From Ochrobactrum sp. Marseille-Q0166 (GTDB lineage: Bacteria > Pseudomonadota > Alphaproteobacteria > Rhizobiales > Rhizobiaceae): 64,000 nt of DNA. A program made the position numbers and the translations under genes. The notes under the pieces are model-generated. The model was given only the letters and a program-made list of their open reading frames with translations. It made no database searches and was not told the DNA's origin. The DNA is taken from the NCBI RefSeq assembly GCF_014397025.1, contig NZ_JACJUO010000002.1:788501-852500 (forward strand). The letters are read 5' to 3'. The stretch's first letter is position 1. Each line of letters starts with the position of its first letter. Shown piece by piece: positions 1 to 9,073 of the stretch.

Positions 1-810
1 GCACAGGACGCAATCGCTCTCGCGGCAGCTGCAAATCCTGAGCTTAATTCCGCAGAACAAATTGCAGATGCGAGTACAAACGCTATGTTGACGGGTTTTG
101 TTCCCGTCCCATCCTTGCGTCCACAGCAGGAAGCTTCACAGCAGATTGCAGCTGCAATTGTTCCAGGTGTGCGCCCTGAGCAAAACCCACAGGATGCGAT
201 CGCGCAGATCGTAAATGACAACCCGCATTCAACAGCGACAGTTACAAATTCCGCTGATGCTATCGCACAGGGTGCCGCAGCCGCTTATCCGGTGCCAAAA
301 GAATCGCCCCGTGCTAATACGCAATTGGCAATGGTTTCCAAAAGGGATGAGATTGGCGAGCTGATCGCTCCACCGGAAGACAATTTTGACGCGCAGCCTG
401 TTGCTGTTGCAAAGCCGCAGCCTGTGAAAATCGCTCCAGTCAAGACTGCATCGGTTGCAAAGACTGCCCCATCGCGCTCGCACATTGCAGCAGTAGGCAA
501 GGGGGCTAAAACCGGCGTTCGTTCGACTGGCAAAAGCGATAGGCGTGTTGCTGCCGTTTCTTCGCGTCCAAAACCTGTGGTTCAGCCAGCTGCTATTCCC
601 GCTTCTGCTGTTGCTATGTCGACGGATTCTGTTGCGCAGGCCGCACCGGCAACAAGTGCTGTACTGCGTAATGACGCAATGCGCTCGGCGCCAGCTATGG
701 TTTACACCGCTGGCTTCCAGCGCGGCGATCTGCCAAGCGAACGCGCAAATAAATTCAGCGGCAACGCCGTCACCTTCCTGACTGTGGCGAAGTTCACTGA
801 AACGAACTGA
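1..810 (+). CDS. C-terminal part of an Ala/Pro-rich envelope protein (5' end outside window)
   Basis: The reading frame is open from base 1, so the gene begins upstream of the window; only about 269 codons are visible. The visible part is low-complexity, rich in Ala, Pro, Val and Ser. It has Pro-Val-Pro-Ser-x-Arg-Pro type elements and a basic middle stretch, and ends in a short conserved-looking tail (SGNAVTFLTVAKF). Tails of this kind occur on rhizobial cell-wall enzymes such as DUF882/M15-like peptidases or D-Ala-D-Ala carboxypeptidases. That assignment is inference, because no catalytic domain lies in the window. A strong terminator follows directly. Confidence 0.6.
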   Translation, partial: AQDAIALAAAANPELNSAEQIADASTNAMLTGFVPVPSLRPQQEASQQIAAAIVPGVRPEQNPQDAIAQIVNDNPHSTATVTNSADAIAQGAAAAYPVPKESPRANTQLAMVSKRDEIGELIAPPEDNFDAQPVAVAKPQPVKIAPVKTASVAKTAPSRSHIAAVGKGAKTGVRSTGKSDRRVAAVSSRPKPVVQPAAIPASAVAMSTDSVAQAAPATSAVLRNDAMRSAPAMVYTAGFQRGDLPSERANKFSGNAVTFLTVAKFTETN

Positions 811-834
811 CCGTCCGCGACATCAAGATAAGAG

Positions 835-862
835 AAAAGGGGCCTGCAAGGCCCCTTTTTTA
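835..862 (+). terminator. Rho-independent terminator
   Basis: A perfect 10-bp stem (AAAAGGGGCC / GGCCCCTTTT) with a 5-nt TGCAA loop runs into a T tract about 25 bp after the preceding stop codon. It ends transcription of the truncated envelope gene before the convergent eda gene. Confidence 0.9.
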
Positions 863-959
863 TTCGGCTGTTTAAAGCTTAGAGCATAATTCCGTTAGCT
901 TGGATCAGTTTAAGGTAAAATAGAGTGAACTTTTGGCGTCCAATAGGACGTCCGGCTCT

Positions 960-1598
960 CTATCCCTTCAAGGCTGCAGCTTCCGTGGCAAGCTTGGTGA
1001 TGCCGTCCCAGTCGCCCGCTTCAAGCAGTTCCTTCGGTGCAACCCATGATCCACCGACACAGATCACATTTGGCAACGAAAGATAGGTCTTCGCATTTGC
1101 AAGGCTGATGCCACCAGTGGGGCAGAACATTGTTCCGGCCAGTGGCGAGGATAGGGCTTTGAGGAATGATGCGCCGCCTGCCTGTTCTGCCGGGAAGAAT
1201 TTGAGATGCGAATAGCCTTCTTCGCGAAGAGCAAGCATCTCGCTCGGCGTGATGGCCGCAGGAAGCAGAGGCACGTCACTGTCATCGGCGGCAGCGAGAA
1301 TATACTTCGTCGCACCAGGGCTTACGATAAAGCGCGAGCCGGCCTTTGCTGCTTCCTCATATTGCTTTGCATTGAGAACGGTGCCTGCACCGACGATTGC
1401 CTCGGGCACTTCCGATGCGACTGCGCGGATGGCGTCGAGTGCTGCAGCCGTACGCAGGGTGATTTCGATTGCTGGCAATCCGCCCTTCGCCAACGCACGT
1501 GCCAGAGGAACCGCATGTTCTAACTTGTCAATCAGCAAGACGGGGATGACTGGCTGGCCTTGCAGGACGGGAACGAGAAGATCGGTTTTCTGCGGCAT
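960..1598 (-). CDS. eda: 2-dehydro-3-deoxy-phosphogluconate (KDPG) aldolase
   Basis: This 212-residue class I aldolase of the KDPG/KHG family splits 2-keto-3-deoxy-6-phosphogluconate into pyruvate and glyceraldehyde-3-phosphate, the last step of the Entner-Doudoroff pathway. The sequence shows the family layout: Glu45 in IEITLRT, the GAGTVL and FIVSPGAT strands, the Schiff-base Lys133 in HLKFFPAE, and the phosphate-binding CPTGGI loop. Length is normal for the trimeric TIM-barrel family. The ATG at 1598 is chosen because the conserved N-terminus starts there and a weak AGAAGAG ribosome site precedes it; a longer in-frame start would add 17 unconserved residues. It lies downstream of the muramidase gene on the same strand. 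Confidence 0.93.
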   Translation of the reverse strand: MPQKTDLLVPVLQGQPVIPVLLIDKLEHAVPLARALAKGGLPAIEITLRTAAALDAIRAVASEVPEAIVGAGTVLNAKQYEEAAKAGSRFIVSPGATKYILAAADDSDVPLLPAAITPSEMLALREEGYSHLKFFPAEQAGGASFLKALSSPLAGTMFCPTGGISLANAKTYLSLPNVICVGGSWVAPKELLEAGDWDGITKLATEAAALKG

Positions 1599-1702
1599 GG
1601 GCTTGCTCTTCTGCTGATACGTGAATGTAAAAATCGATTTAAAGCGCATGGCCTTGTTTGTCTACCGCTCACATCAAAACCGATGCGATGCGCGAACTAC
1701 AT

Positions 1703-2314
1703 TCAGGCCACTTTGATTAAGTCGCCAACACTTCGGTTCCAGCGTTCAAAGGCTGCAGCCAAGCGGGTGTGATATTGATTATGCGCGAAGGCTGGCCCGT
1801 TATAGCGGCGTGCAAAACTGCGCCAGTCTTTCCGCTCCAGTTCGGTCTTCAATCCGGCTTTATCGATGAAGTTCAGCATCAGCCTGACCTGTCCACCAAC
1901 GGAACTGCGCACTTCCCTCACAAGTTCATCAATGCTGTTGTAGCCCAGCCATTCCCAATGGGCACCCATCACCTGACCAAGCCCCCATGAGGTCGATTCA
2001 AGCGCTGCGTTTTTATGAATAGACATGGCCCGATTAAGCAAAAGCCAGCGCTCGCGCTGCGTTTTGGGATTGCGTACACGCCCTGCCTCCGGGGCTGATA
2101 ATCCTGCTTTACGCGCCTGATCGCGAATACGGCCTTTGAGCCTGCGGTCGAAATAATGGCCTTCAAAGCGTATTGCCGGTTCTTTTACGCCGTTGACATC
2201 GAAAAGTGCGCGACCGCCACTTTCCACCTCGGTTACCGCCAGAAGTGCCGCCGGATCAATTCCTGCTTGCCTCGCCAGTGAAATAATTTCTGCAAAAGTT
2301 TCCGTATCGAACAT
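1703..2314 (-). CDS. N-acetylmuramidase (DUF3380-type) peptidoglycan hydrolase
   Basis: This 203-residue protein matches the phage-endolysin-like N-acetylmuramidase family, which cleaves the glycan strands of peptidoglycan. Visible marks are the catalytic-type Glu in LLAVTEVESGG (about residues 25-34), the IRFEGHYF segment, the STSWGLGQVMG motif and the ARRYNGP motif near the end. No signal peptide is visible, as in phage lysins, so how it reaches the wall is unclear. The start at 2314 is set by a good AGGAGA ribosome site (CGAGGAGAAACCTG before ATG); upstream in-frame codons would add 46 residues that look non-coding. It diverges from trhO. No other phage genes flank it, so it is probably a domesticated lysozyme. 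Confidence 0.85.
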   Translation of the reverse strand: MFDTETFAEIISLARQAGIDPAALLAVTEVESGGRALFDVNGVKEPAIRFEGHYFDRRLKGRIRDQARKAGLSAPEAGRVRNPKTQRERWLLLNRAMSIHKNAALESTSWGLGQVMGAHWEWLGYNSIDELVREVRSSVGGQVRLMLNFIDKAGLKTELERKDWRSFARRYNGPAFAHNQYHTRLAAAFERWNRSVGDLIKVA

Positions 2315-2444
2315 CAGGTTTCTCCTCGTGCAAACCGTGTTTACTGACGTCGGATTTTCGCTTGTCTTGAGAGATTGGGGATAAATAACTTGAATTTGCT
2401 GCGTTCGAGGACTAGTTCGGAGGAAATTTGGAAGAGATCGAACG

Positions 2445-3365
2445 ATGAGCAATCTGCCTTTTACTGTTGCCGCCCTTTATTGCTTTGCGCCGCTGCCGCA
2501 ATATGAAAGCCTGCGCGAGCCGCTGGCCGAACTTTGCTGTGCGAATGGGATCAAGGGGACGCTGTTGCTTGCGGCGGAAGGCATTAATGGCACGGTTGCG
2601 GGCTCAGCAGACGCAATCGAAAAGCTCGTAAAATACATTACCGCTGTCCCCGGTCTTGCCAACCCTGAACTCAAATACTCCCATGCGACAGAAATGCCCT
2701 TCTATCGCATGAAGGTGCGATTGAAGCGTGAAATCGTCACCATGGGGGTAGATGGCATTGATCCGCTGAAAAGCGTTGGCACTTATGTTGCCCCCAAGGA
2801 TTGGAATGCGCTGATTGCCGATGAAGATACGGTCGTTGTCGATACGCGCAACGATTACGAATATGCCATTGGCACCTTCGAAGGCGCACTTGATCCTAAC
2901 ACCAAGACATTTCGCGAATTTCCGCAATGGGTGGAGCAGAACCGCGACAAGCTTGAAGGCAAGAAGATTGCCATGTTCTGTACGGGCGGCATCCGTTGCG
3001 AGAAGGCGACAGCCTTCGTCAAGGGGCTCGGCTTTGATGATGTTTTCCATCTCAAGGGCGGCATTCTGAAATATCTTGAAGAAGTGCCACGTGAAGAAAG
3101 CATGTGGAACGGTGAATGCTTCGTGTTTGATGAACGCGTGGCAATAGGTCATGGTCTGACGGAAAGCGATATCGAGCTTTGCCGCGCCTGCCGTCGTCCG
3201 ATTACCGCAGAAGACAAACTTTCGCAGTTCTTCGAGGAAGGCATTTCCTGCGCTGGTTGTTATGACGAACGCACGCCGGAAGATCGCGCGCGTTTCGCTG
3301 AGCGCGAAAAGCAGGTCAAGCTCGCCAAGCTTCGTGGCTCAAGCCACAAGCACATCGGACGCTAA
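2445..3365 (+). CDS. trhO: tRNA uridine(34) hydroxylase (rhodanese family)
   Basis: TrhO (formerly YceA) catalyses oxygen-dependent 5-hydroxylation of uridine 34 in tRNA. The 306-residue protein has the expected order: an N-terminal acylphosphatase-like domain (about 1-95, with [15 protein letters not shown]), a rhodanese domain (about 115-215) with active-loop Cys179 in [10 protein letters not shown], and a C-terminal Cys-rich zinc-ribbon-like part (CRACRRP ... CAGCYD). The start is preceded by GGAAGAGA at suitable spacing. It is transcribed alone, divergent from the muramidase gene, and is followed by a palindromic repeat and a hairpin. Confidence 0.95.
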   Translation: MSNLPFTVAALYCFAPLPQYESLREPLAELCCANGIKGTLLLAAEGINGTVAGSADAIEKLVKYITAVPGLANPELKYSHATEMPFYRMKVRLKREIVTMGVDGIDPLKSVGTYVAPKDWNALIADEDTVVVDTRNDYEYAIGTFEGALDPNTKTFREFPQWVEQNRDKLEGKKIAMFCTGGIRCEKATAFVKGLGFDDVFHLKGGILKYLEEVPREESMWNGECFVFDERVAIGHGLTESDIELCRACRRPITAEDKLSQFFEEGISCAGCYDERTPEDRARFAEREKQVKLAKLRGSSHKHIGR

Positions 3366-3373
3366 TTTTTTTT

Positions 3374-3423
3374 GAACGCGCATCTTAGTCCGAAAACCGC
3401 TTCACACTTTTCGGGATGCGCTT
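3374..3423. repeat. Palindromic intergenic repeat, family A, copy 1
   Basis: An imperfect palindrome just after trhO: GCGCATCTTAGTCCGAAAA on the left and CTTTTCGGGATGCGC on the right. Related copies lie at 22659-22711 and 33222-33270. All are intergenic, which fits a dispersed miniature element of Brucellaceae. Confidence 0.75.
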
Positions 3424-3425
3424 TG

Positions 3426-3451
3426 ATGATGCGGTTCTTTTGCCGCATCAT
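3426..3451 (+). terminator. Hairpin after trhO, possible terminator
   Basis: A perfect 9-bp stem ATGATGCGG / CCGCATCAT with an 8-nt loop, followed by the pyrimidine-rich TCTTCTC rather than a clean T run. The remaining bases up to modA (about 3452-3719) hold no gene I can support and presumably contain the modA promoter. Confidence 0.45.
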
Positions 3452-3719
3452 TCTTCTCAGCACTAGCCAAAGCTCATACTCCCCTTTAAGGTGGCCATGT
3501 TTTCGGAACGATATGAATTCGTTACGGAAATTCTGGGCGGCTTTTGCATGGACGCCCGTGTGAAAAGGGTCTGACGGCATCCGGGTCGCGTTTGCCTCCA
3601 TCATACCCATCATCGCAAGTTGAGCATCTCGACAGGTCTTGATGCTCGAACAAACGGCGGCGGATTTTTTCCGGCATGTGATGGTGTTTGCCCGAAATAC
3701 GGGCTTTATGGAGGTGACA

Positions 3720-4475
3720 ATGAAAAAAATTATCGCGGCGTTTCTTATTTCGGTTGCAGCCGGTGCTGCGTCGGTTGCTCATGCTGCCGAGAAGGTCACG
3801 GTTTTTGCTGCAGCCAGCATGAAGGATGTGATCGAGGAAGCCGCCAAGCAGTTCAAGGCCAAGGACGGCACGGAAGTCGTGGCTTCCTTTGCTTCGTCTT
3901 CGGTTCTGGCTAAACAGATTGAGCAGGGTGCTCCGGCACAGATTTTCATTTCTGCCGATCTCGACTGGATGGATTATGTCGAGAAAGTAGACATGATCGA
4001 CAAGGCATCGCGCAAGGTGATTGCGGGCAACGCGCTGGTGATTGCAACGCAGAAAGACGAAGCTAAAGGCGATGCCAAAGAACTTTTGAGCGCTGGTCGT
4101 TTTGCCATGGGTGATCCGTCGAATGTTCCGGCTGGCAAATACGGCAAGGCAGCGCTTGAAAAGCTCGATATCTGGAAAGACGTTGAAAAGAACGCCGTTT
4201 TCACCGAAAATGTGCGCGTTGCGCTGCAATATGTGAGCCGCGCCGAAGTGAAAGCTGCAATCGTCTATGCATCGGACCGCGCAGCAGCACCAGAACTCGT
4301 TGAAGCCTATCGCTTCCCGGCTTCAAGCCACGCCCCGATCCTTTATCCAGCCGCATTGATTGCAAAGAACGAAAGCGATGCCGCCAAGGCATTTCTTGCG
4401 TTTCTTGAAGGCGCTGCCGGTCAGTCGATCATCAAGGACAAGGGCTTTGTAGGCGCTGCCGAGGCCGCTCAGTAA
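3720..4475 (+). CDS. modA: Molybdate ABC transporter, periplasmic binding protein
   Basis: ModA captures molybdate (and tungstate) in the periplasm and delivers it to ModBC. The 251-residue precursor has a Sec signal peptide (MKKIIAAF ... ASVAHA, cleavage near residue 24). The mature part starts EKVTVFAAASMKDV, where the family's oxyanion-contacting Ser residues lie, and SFASSSVLAKQIEQGAPAQIFISAD follows. The ATG at 3720 is chosen because it begins the signal peptide and has a strong GGAGGTGAC ribosome site; upstream in-frame ATGs have neither. First gene of modABC. Confidence 0.95.
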   Translation: MKKIIAAFLISVAAGAASVAHAAEKVTVFAAASMKDVIEEAAKQFKAKDGTEVVASFASSSVLAKQIEQGAPAQIFISADLDWMDYVEKVDMIDKASRKVIAGNALVIATQKDEAKGDAKELLSAGRFAMGDPSNVPAGKYGKAALEKLDIWKDVEKNAVFTENVRVALQYVSRAEVKAAIVYASDRAAAPELVEAYRFPASSHAPILYPAALIAKNESDAAKAFLAFLEGAAGQSIIKDKGFVGAAEAAQ

Positions 4476-4493
4476 TGATGGAAGGCCCAAGCA

Positions 4494-5174
4494 ATGGAAA
4501 GTAATGTCTGGCAGATTGTTGCTCTGTCGCTCCGGGTTGCCGGGATCGCTATTGTTGTTGCTTTGCCAATTGCCTTTCTTGTTGCGTGGATTCTTGCCCG
4601 GTTCAATTTTCCGGGCAAGTCTCTGGTACAGGCTATTGTCACCATGCCGCTGGTTCTGCCGCCGGTGGTGACGGGTTATCTTCTGCTGATCCTGTTTGGA
4701 TCGCGTGGCGCGCTTGGCGCGCCTTTGCAGGAATGGCTCGGCCTTTCCTTTTCTTTCCGCTGGACCGGTGCAGCCCTTGCTGCAGGCGTCATGGCGTTTC
4801 CATTGCTTGTTCGCCCTATTCGTCTTTCGATTGAAGGACTTGATCGTGGGCTTGAGGAAGCTGCGCGCACGCTTGGCGCCAGCAGGTTTATTGCTTTTTT
4901 CACGGTGATTTTGCCGCCCTTGCTGCCCGGAATTCTGGCGGGCGCGGTGCTTGGTTTTGCTAAGGCGCTGGGCGAGTTCGGCGCCACCATTACCTTTGTC
5001 TCCAACATTCCAGGCGAAACGCAAACGCTTTCGCTGGCGATCTATGCCCTATTGCAGACGCCAACAGGCGACGCCGAAGCTTTCCGTCTGATTGCGATTT
5101 CTGCAGCCATTTCCATTGCTGCCGTGGTGTTGTCTGAATGGTTGCAGCGCAGGCTTGCAGGAGAAGCAAAATGA
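4494..5174 (+). CDS. modB: Molybdate ABC transporter permease
   Basis: A 226-residue inner-membrane permease with about five hydrophobic helices and the binding-protein-dependent permease EAA-type loop (EEAARTLGASRFIAFFTVILPPLLPGI, around residues 120-146), which docks on the ATPase. It forms the channel for molybdate import with ModA and ModC. It begins 18 bp after modA and its stop overlaps the modC start in an ATGA junction, so the two are translationally coupled. Confidence 0.95.
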   Translation: MESNVWQIVALSLRVAGIAIVVALPIAFLVAWILARFNFPGKSLVQAIVTMPLVLPPVVTGYLLLILFGSRGALGAPLQEWLGLSFSFRWTGAALAAGVMAFPLLVRPIRLSIEGLDRGLEEAARTLGASRFIAFFTVILPPLLPGILAGAVLGFAKALGEFGATITFVSNIPGETQTLSLAIYALLQTPTGDAEAFRLIAISAAISIAAVVLSEWLQRRLAGEAK

Positions 5175-6250
5175 ACGGTCTTGAAGTTTCCGTCGCTGGC
5201 CGCAATGGCAAATTCGCGGTCGAAGCAGATTTTTCCGCTCGTTTGGGCGTCACGGCTCTGTTTGGCCATTCGGGCGCTGGCAAAACAACGCTTCTCAAGA
5301 TGATTGCCGGAACGCTGCGTCCGGAAAGCGGGCGCATCGCAGTCGGTGATTTTACGCTTTTTGATGCCGAAAAGGGGATCAATCTGCCACCTGAAAAGCG
5401 CCGTATCGGCTATGTGTTTCAGGAAGCGCGGTTGTTTCCGCATATGAGCGTCAAGCGAAACCTTGATTATGCGCGGTGGGCCGGAAAACGCCAGAACAGC
5501 CGCAGCTTCGACGAGGTTGTGGCGCTGCTTGGTATCGATCATCTCTTGGATCGTCGTCCGGCAACCCTTTCGGGCGGCGAACGCCAGCGTGTTGCCATTG
5601 GTCGTGCGCTTTTGTCTGACCCCGCGCTTTTGCTGCTGGATGAGCCGCTTTCCTCGCTGGATCATGCACGCAGGCAGGAGATCTTGCCCTTTATCGAGCG
5701 GCTTCGCGATGAAAGCCACGTGCCGATTGTCTATGTCAGCCACGAAATTGACGAGGTTGCGCGGCTTGCTGATGAAATCGTTCTTCTGTCGGCTGGCAAG
5801 GTAAAAGCCAGTGGCGAGGCTGCCGAGATTTTCCCGCTGATCGATGGCGACGGTGAGGGCGCTGGCGTGCTGCTGGAAGGGTCGGTTTTAGCTTTTGATG
5901 AACGCTACAAGCTTGCGGAAATTGATCTTGGCGGGACAATATTCCAGCTCAGTGATGCCGGGCTTAAGCAGAGCATGCATGTGCGTCTCCGGGTTCGCGC
6001 ACGCGATGTCTCCATTGCGCGCAAGGCGCCTGATGCGATCAGTATCCGCAACGTGCTGCCGGTTTCCATTGTGGCGATTGAAGCCGGAGAAGGGCCCAAC
6101 GCCCATGTTGCGCTCGACTTTCAGGGGCGGCGTCTGGGTGCGCGGCTGACGCGACGTTCGGTCGATGATCTGGGCCTTGCGGTGGGCGATCAGGTCGTGG
6201 CGCTCGTCAAAGCGGTCTCCGTGGATCGTGCCGCAATCAGAGAGAAATGA
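5171..6250 (+). CDS. modC: Molybdate ABC transporter ATP-binding protein
   Basis: This 359-residue ATPase powers ModB. It has Walker A (GHSGAGKTT, residues 32-40), the Q-loop in YVFQEARLFPHM, the signature LSGGERQR (133-140), Walker B (LLLLDEPL, about 153-160) and the H-loop in YVSHEIDE. The C-terminal ~65 residues (from about 290) form a Mop/TOBE-like oxyanion-binding domain typical of ModC. The ATG at 5171 is used because it overlaps the modB stop; the upstream part of the frame lies inside modB. Confidence 0.95.
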   Translation: MNGLEVSVAGRNGKFAVEADFSARLGVTALFGHSGAGKTTLLKMIAGTLRPESGRIAVGDFTLFDAEKGINLPPEKRRIGYVFQEARLFPHMSVKRNLDYARWAGKRQNSRSFDEVVALLGIDHLLDRRPATLSGGERQRVAIGRALLSDPALLLLDEPLSSLDHARRQEILPFIERLRDESHVPIVYVSHEIDEVARLADEIVLLSAGKVKASGEAAEIFPLIDGDGEGAGVLLEGSVLAFDERYKLAEIDLGGTIFQLSDAGLKQSMHVRLRVRARDVSIARKAPDAISIRNVLPVSIVAIEAGEGPNAHVALDFQGRRLGARLTRRSVDDLGLAVGDQVVALVKAVSVDRAAIREK

Positions 6251-6319
6251 GGGTGACAATTTTCCTGTTTGCGTAATTCACCTTTTATGATCCTGTCTCC
6301 ATTAGATGGGAGCATTGAA

Positions 6320-6997
6320 ATGACTGATTTGCAAGATTGGACACCACGCCCGAAGCCGGAACGTAAAGTTCTGGAAGGCCATTATGTCAGGCTTGAGCCG
6401 CTTGATGCGAAAAAGCACGGTGACGAGCTGTTTGCGGCCTCTTCCGTTGAAGATGCGGATCAGCGGTTTACCTGGCTGTTCGAGCTTCCGCCTGCAGCGC
6501 GCGAAGATTTTGAGCCGTGGCTCGAAAAGGCGTCGGGCAGCGAAGATCCTTTGTTTTTTGCGGTCATCGACAAGGCCAGCGGCAAGGTCGCCGGGCGTCA
6601 GGCGTTGATGCGTATTGATCCGGTTCATGGTGCCATCGAGATCGGGAACATCTATTGGGGACCGCTCATCTCGCGTAAACCGGCTGCCACCGAAGCGCAG
6701 TTCCTGTTTATGCAGTATGTTTTCGATGATCTTGGCTATCGCCGCTATGAGTGGAAGTGCAATGATAACAACGCGCCATCCAAGCGCGCAGCGGAACGTT
6801 TCGGGTTCCAGTTTGAAGGCATTTTCCGCCAGCATATGGTGACAAAGGGCAAAAACCGCGACACCGCCTGGTTTTCAATTATCGACAGCGAATGGCCAGC
6901 GCTTAAACAAGCTTATCAAGCATGGCTTGCGCCGGCAAACTTTGGTAGTGACGGGCAGCAGATCAGAAAATTAGAGGATTTTCGCATTGGCGGCTGA
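6320..6997 (+). CDS. GNAT acetyltransferase, RimJ/RimL-like
   Basis: A 225-residue GNAT-fold protein. The features fit the ribosomal-protein acetyltransferase-like branch: VRLEPLDAKKHGDELF at the N-terminus, EIGNIYWGP, and the acetyl-CoA-associated segment RRYEWKCNDNNAPSKRAAER, followed by GFQFEGIFRQH. The substrate cannot be told from sequence; many relatives acetylate small molecules or N-termini. The start at 6320 has GGGAG upstream and places the conserved N-terminus correctly. It overlaps the small membrane protein gene by 11 bp, suggesting a two-gene unit. Confidence 0.88.
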   Translation: MTDLQDWTPRPKPERKVLEGHYVRLEPLDAKKHGDELFAASSVEDADQRFTWLFELPPAAREDFEPWLEKASGSEDPLFFAVIDKASGKVAGRQALMRIDPVHGAIEIGNIYWGPLISRKPAATEAQFLFMQYVFDDLGYRRYEWKCNDNNAPSKRAAERFGFQFEGIFRQHMVTKGKNRDTAWFSIIDSEWPALKQAYQAWLAPANFGSDGQQIRKLEDFRIGG

Positions 6998-7193
6998 ACC
7001 GAAAAAGAGCAATCCGGCAATTGCTGCAGCTATTATTCTGGTCGGTTTTGGCGTGCTCGCCTATTATTTGCCAACCATTATGATCGCGCTTGGCGAACGC
7101 TCGCATATCGCAGCGGTGATTTTCGGGATACTCTTCGTACTCAGTTTCTTTGGTATATTCTGGCTGCGTTCGCGCCGCCAGAATAAGGACTAA
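6987..7193 (+). CDS. Small two-helix membrane protein, unknown function
   Basis: A 68-residue protein with two hydrophobic helices (about residues 11-33 and 40-60) and charged ends (AAEPKKS at the N-terminus, RSRRQNKD at the C-terminus). Its start is a TTG, supported by AGAGGA eight bases upstream and by overlap with the preceding acetyltransferase gene. I do not recognise a named family. Its stop codon overlaps the convergent NicO gene's stop. Confidence 0.7.
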   Translation: MAAEPKKSNPAIAAAIILVGFGVLAYYLPTIMIALGERSHIAAVIFGILFVLSFFGIFWLRSRRQNKD

Positions 7194-8290
7194 CCCACGA
7201 GTGCAGCACTAAGCAGCAGAGCGCCGGTCAAGGCAATAAACAGTGCTGCTCCCACTTCAATCGCCGCCTTCAGGCGACCGGACATCGCGCTGCTGCCTGC
7301 AAAGCGCAATGCCGTGTTCTTGGCGGTTACGGCCAAGGTTGCGAGAAATGCCACGGTCAGAAATGTGCCAAAGGCCATTGCGAATACCGAGAGCAGACCA
7401 CCAACCATCAGACCATTGAGAAGCGCGAAGGTGAGTACGATCAGCGCGCCGGAACATGGGCGTAGGCCGACAGAGAAAATCGCCGACCATGCCGTCTTCC
7501 AGTTGAAATCGTCGCCGAGCGTCGATGGATCGGCAATATGGGCGTTGCCGCAATCGGCACAGATATCACCCTCACCGATAAAGACGTGATCGGCGGCGGC
7601 GTTGGCAGGTCTGTAATTGAGCTTGACCGTGTTGGTCGTGCCGAGCGCTCGCGTGCTTTGCGAAACGCTGCCCTGCCAGGCTGGACCGCTGGCTATCGCC
7701 GTTTGAGGGGCTGCTGCAAAAAGCGCGCTTGTCGGGGAAGGCTCAGCACTGTCACGCTTCTTGAACAGAAGCGGCAATTTGCGCGCCAGCAGCCACAGGC
7801 CAAAGAACAGCACCAGCGCGAAACTGGCAATTTCCATATAGCGGGCGGTCTGGTTCATCGAAATGCCGGTGCCGCGCAGCAAAAACCATGCGAGTCCGAC
7901 CACAAATACTGCCATGATCGCCTGTAGCAGCGACGAGACGAAAGACAGGAAAATACCGCGTTTCAATGCCGATTCATTGGCGATCATGTAAGAAGAAATG
8001 ACCGCCTTGCCATGGCCGGGGCCGGCGGCATGGAAGATACCATAAACAAATGAAAGGCCGACAAGCACCGATGCCTGCCACGGGTCTTCGCGCATGGCTT
8101 TGAGCGCAGTTGTCATCGCGAGATAGAAACTACGCTGCTGTTCATTCATCCAGAGAATGATATGCGCAAAAGGTCCGGTCGGTTTCATAGCGACTTCATT
8201 GGCACCGATGCCGAGTGACGATTGCGCCCATGCCTGGGCGGCGATCATCACGAGGCTGAAGGTGAGAATGAAACGGACCGTTCTCTTCAT
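7190..8290 (-). CDS. NicO-family nickel/cobalt efflux transporter
   Basis: A 366-residue membrane protein. It has a signal-like N-terminus ending AQAWAQ, then about six helices with the NicO/RcnA hallmark HAAGPGHGKAVISSY (His87 to His93 region) and a second conserved stretch SVGLRPCSGALIVLTFALLNG. The loop between the two halves carries an acidic Cys-x2-Cys-x3-His element (CADCGNAH, about residue 245) that could sense metal. NicO members move Ni2+ or Co2+, mostly outward. The DUF1007 gene lies 8 bp upstream on the same strand, a pairing common in this family. Confidence 0.88.
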   Translation of the reverse strand: MKRTVRFILTFSLVMIAAQAWAQSSLGIGANEVAMKPTGPFAHIILWMNEQQRSFYLAMTTALKAMREDPWQASVLVGLSFVYGIFHAAGPGHGKAVISSYMIANESALKRGIFLSFVSSLLQAIMAVFVVGLAWFLLRGTGISMNQTARYMEIASFALVLFFGLWLLARKLPLLFKKRDSAEPSPTSALFAAAPQTAIASGPAWQGSVSQSTRALGTTNTVKLNYRPANAAADHVFIGEGDICADCGNAHIADPSTLGDDFNWKTAWSAIFSVGLRPCSGALIVLTFALLNGLMVGGLLSVFAMAFGTFLTVAFLATLAVTAKNTALRFAGSSAMSGRLKAAIEVGAALFIALTGALLLSAALVG

Positions 8291-8298
8291 AAGGCTGA

Positions 8299-8979
8299 TT
8301 ATCCTTTTTTCTCGCAGTCTATCTCAAGGCGCGTGGCGAAAATCTTCGACATGTCTGTGCCTGCCGGATCATTGAAAAAGGCTTCGGTCAGTGTGCCCTG
8401 ATTTTGCGCAAGCGCTTCATCGGGGTTAGGGCGAATGACCTCGGACTTGCAGCCCGCAGGCAGACCTTTGACGACCAGCTCATTATCACTCACATAGTCG
8501 ATCGCCGTATAAAAGGTCGGATCGTAAACGCCGAAACTGACCTTATGTCCGGGTTCAAGCTTTAATGGTTTTTCAGGCTTGCTGGTGAAAACGATCATCA
8601 GATGATTGTCGGAAAAGTCAGCTGCCAGATCTTTCGGACGTGCCATTTTGACATCTTTGCCATCGGCAAGCACGGTCTGGAAATATTTGAACTCGGCGAT
8701 GGAGCTGTTGATGACATGGCCAAGGTCGATCAGCTCGTTTTTGTCGAGCTGCAAATCACCATTCTTGTCAAATTCCATCAGAACCGTTGATGAAAACACG
8801 TCATCGAAACGCCAGATATGGGCGAGTTTATCCACGGTGCCGTCCGGTGCAATCGTCAGTTCCAACCTTGCATCGGCAAAGACATGCGGATGCGCTTTCG
8901 CGGCAAAAGGCGCAAACACTGTCACCAGCGTCACGGCAAGGCCAAGGGGGCTTTTCAGCCAAGAGCGCAAATCAAGCAT
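8299..8979 (-). CDS. DUF1007 periplasmic protein, partner of NicO transporter
   Basis: A 226-residue exported protein. A hydrophobic signal sequence ends near AKAHP, giving a His-containing mature N-terminus (HPHVFADARLEL), typical of DUF1007. Residues about 75-90 (DKNGDLQLDKNEL) look like an EF-hand loop, so Ca2+ binding is possible. DUF1007 genes usually sit beside NicO exporters, which suggests periplasmic metal handling, but the biochemical role is not established. The ribosome site for the chosen ATG is weak. Confidence 0.85.
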   Translation of the reverse strand: MLDLRSWLKSPLGLAVTLVTVFAPFAAKAHPHVFADARLELTIAPDGTVDKLAHIWRFDDVFSSTVLMEFDKNGDLQLDKNELIDLGHVINSSIAEFKYFQTVLADGKDVKMARPKDLAADFSDNHLMIVFTSKPEKPLKLEPGHKVSFGVYDPTFYTAIDYVSDNELVVKGLPAGCKSEVIRPNPDEALAQNQGTLTEAFFNDPAGTDMSKIFATRLEIDCEKKG

Positions 8980-9073
8980 ATACGGGTTCCGTCAATTCAT
9001 ATGCAAGGCATAAGGGTGAAGGCGGCAAAAGTAGGACAAGTGGTGCGAGCGCCGCCTTTTAGACCGCGATCTT

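Noticed and set aside
1703..2314. The muramidase as part of a prophage
   Set aside because: No other phage structural, replication or integrase gene flanks it and base composition is normal.
5906..5916. An AAGCTTGCG half-site match inside modC
   Set aside because: It is a single half-site within coding sequence, without the 11-bp partner or the hexamer at the fixed distance.
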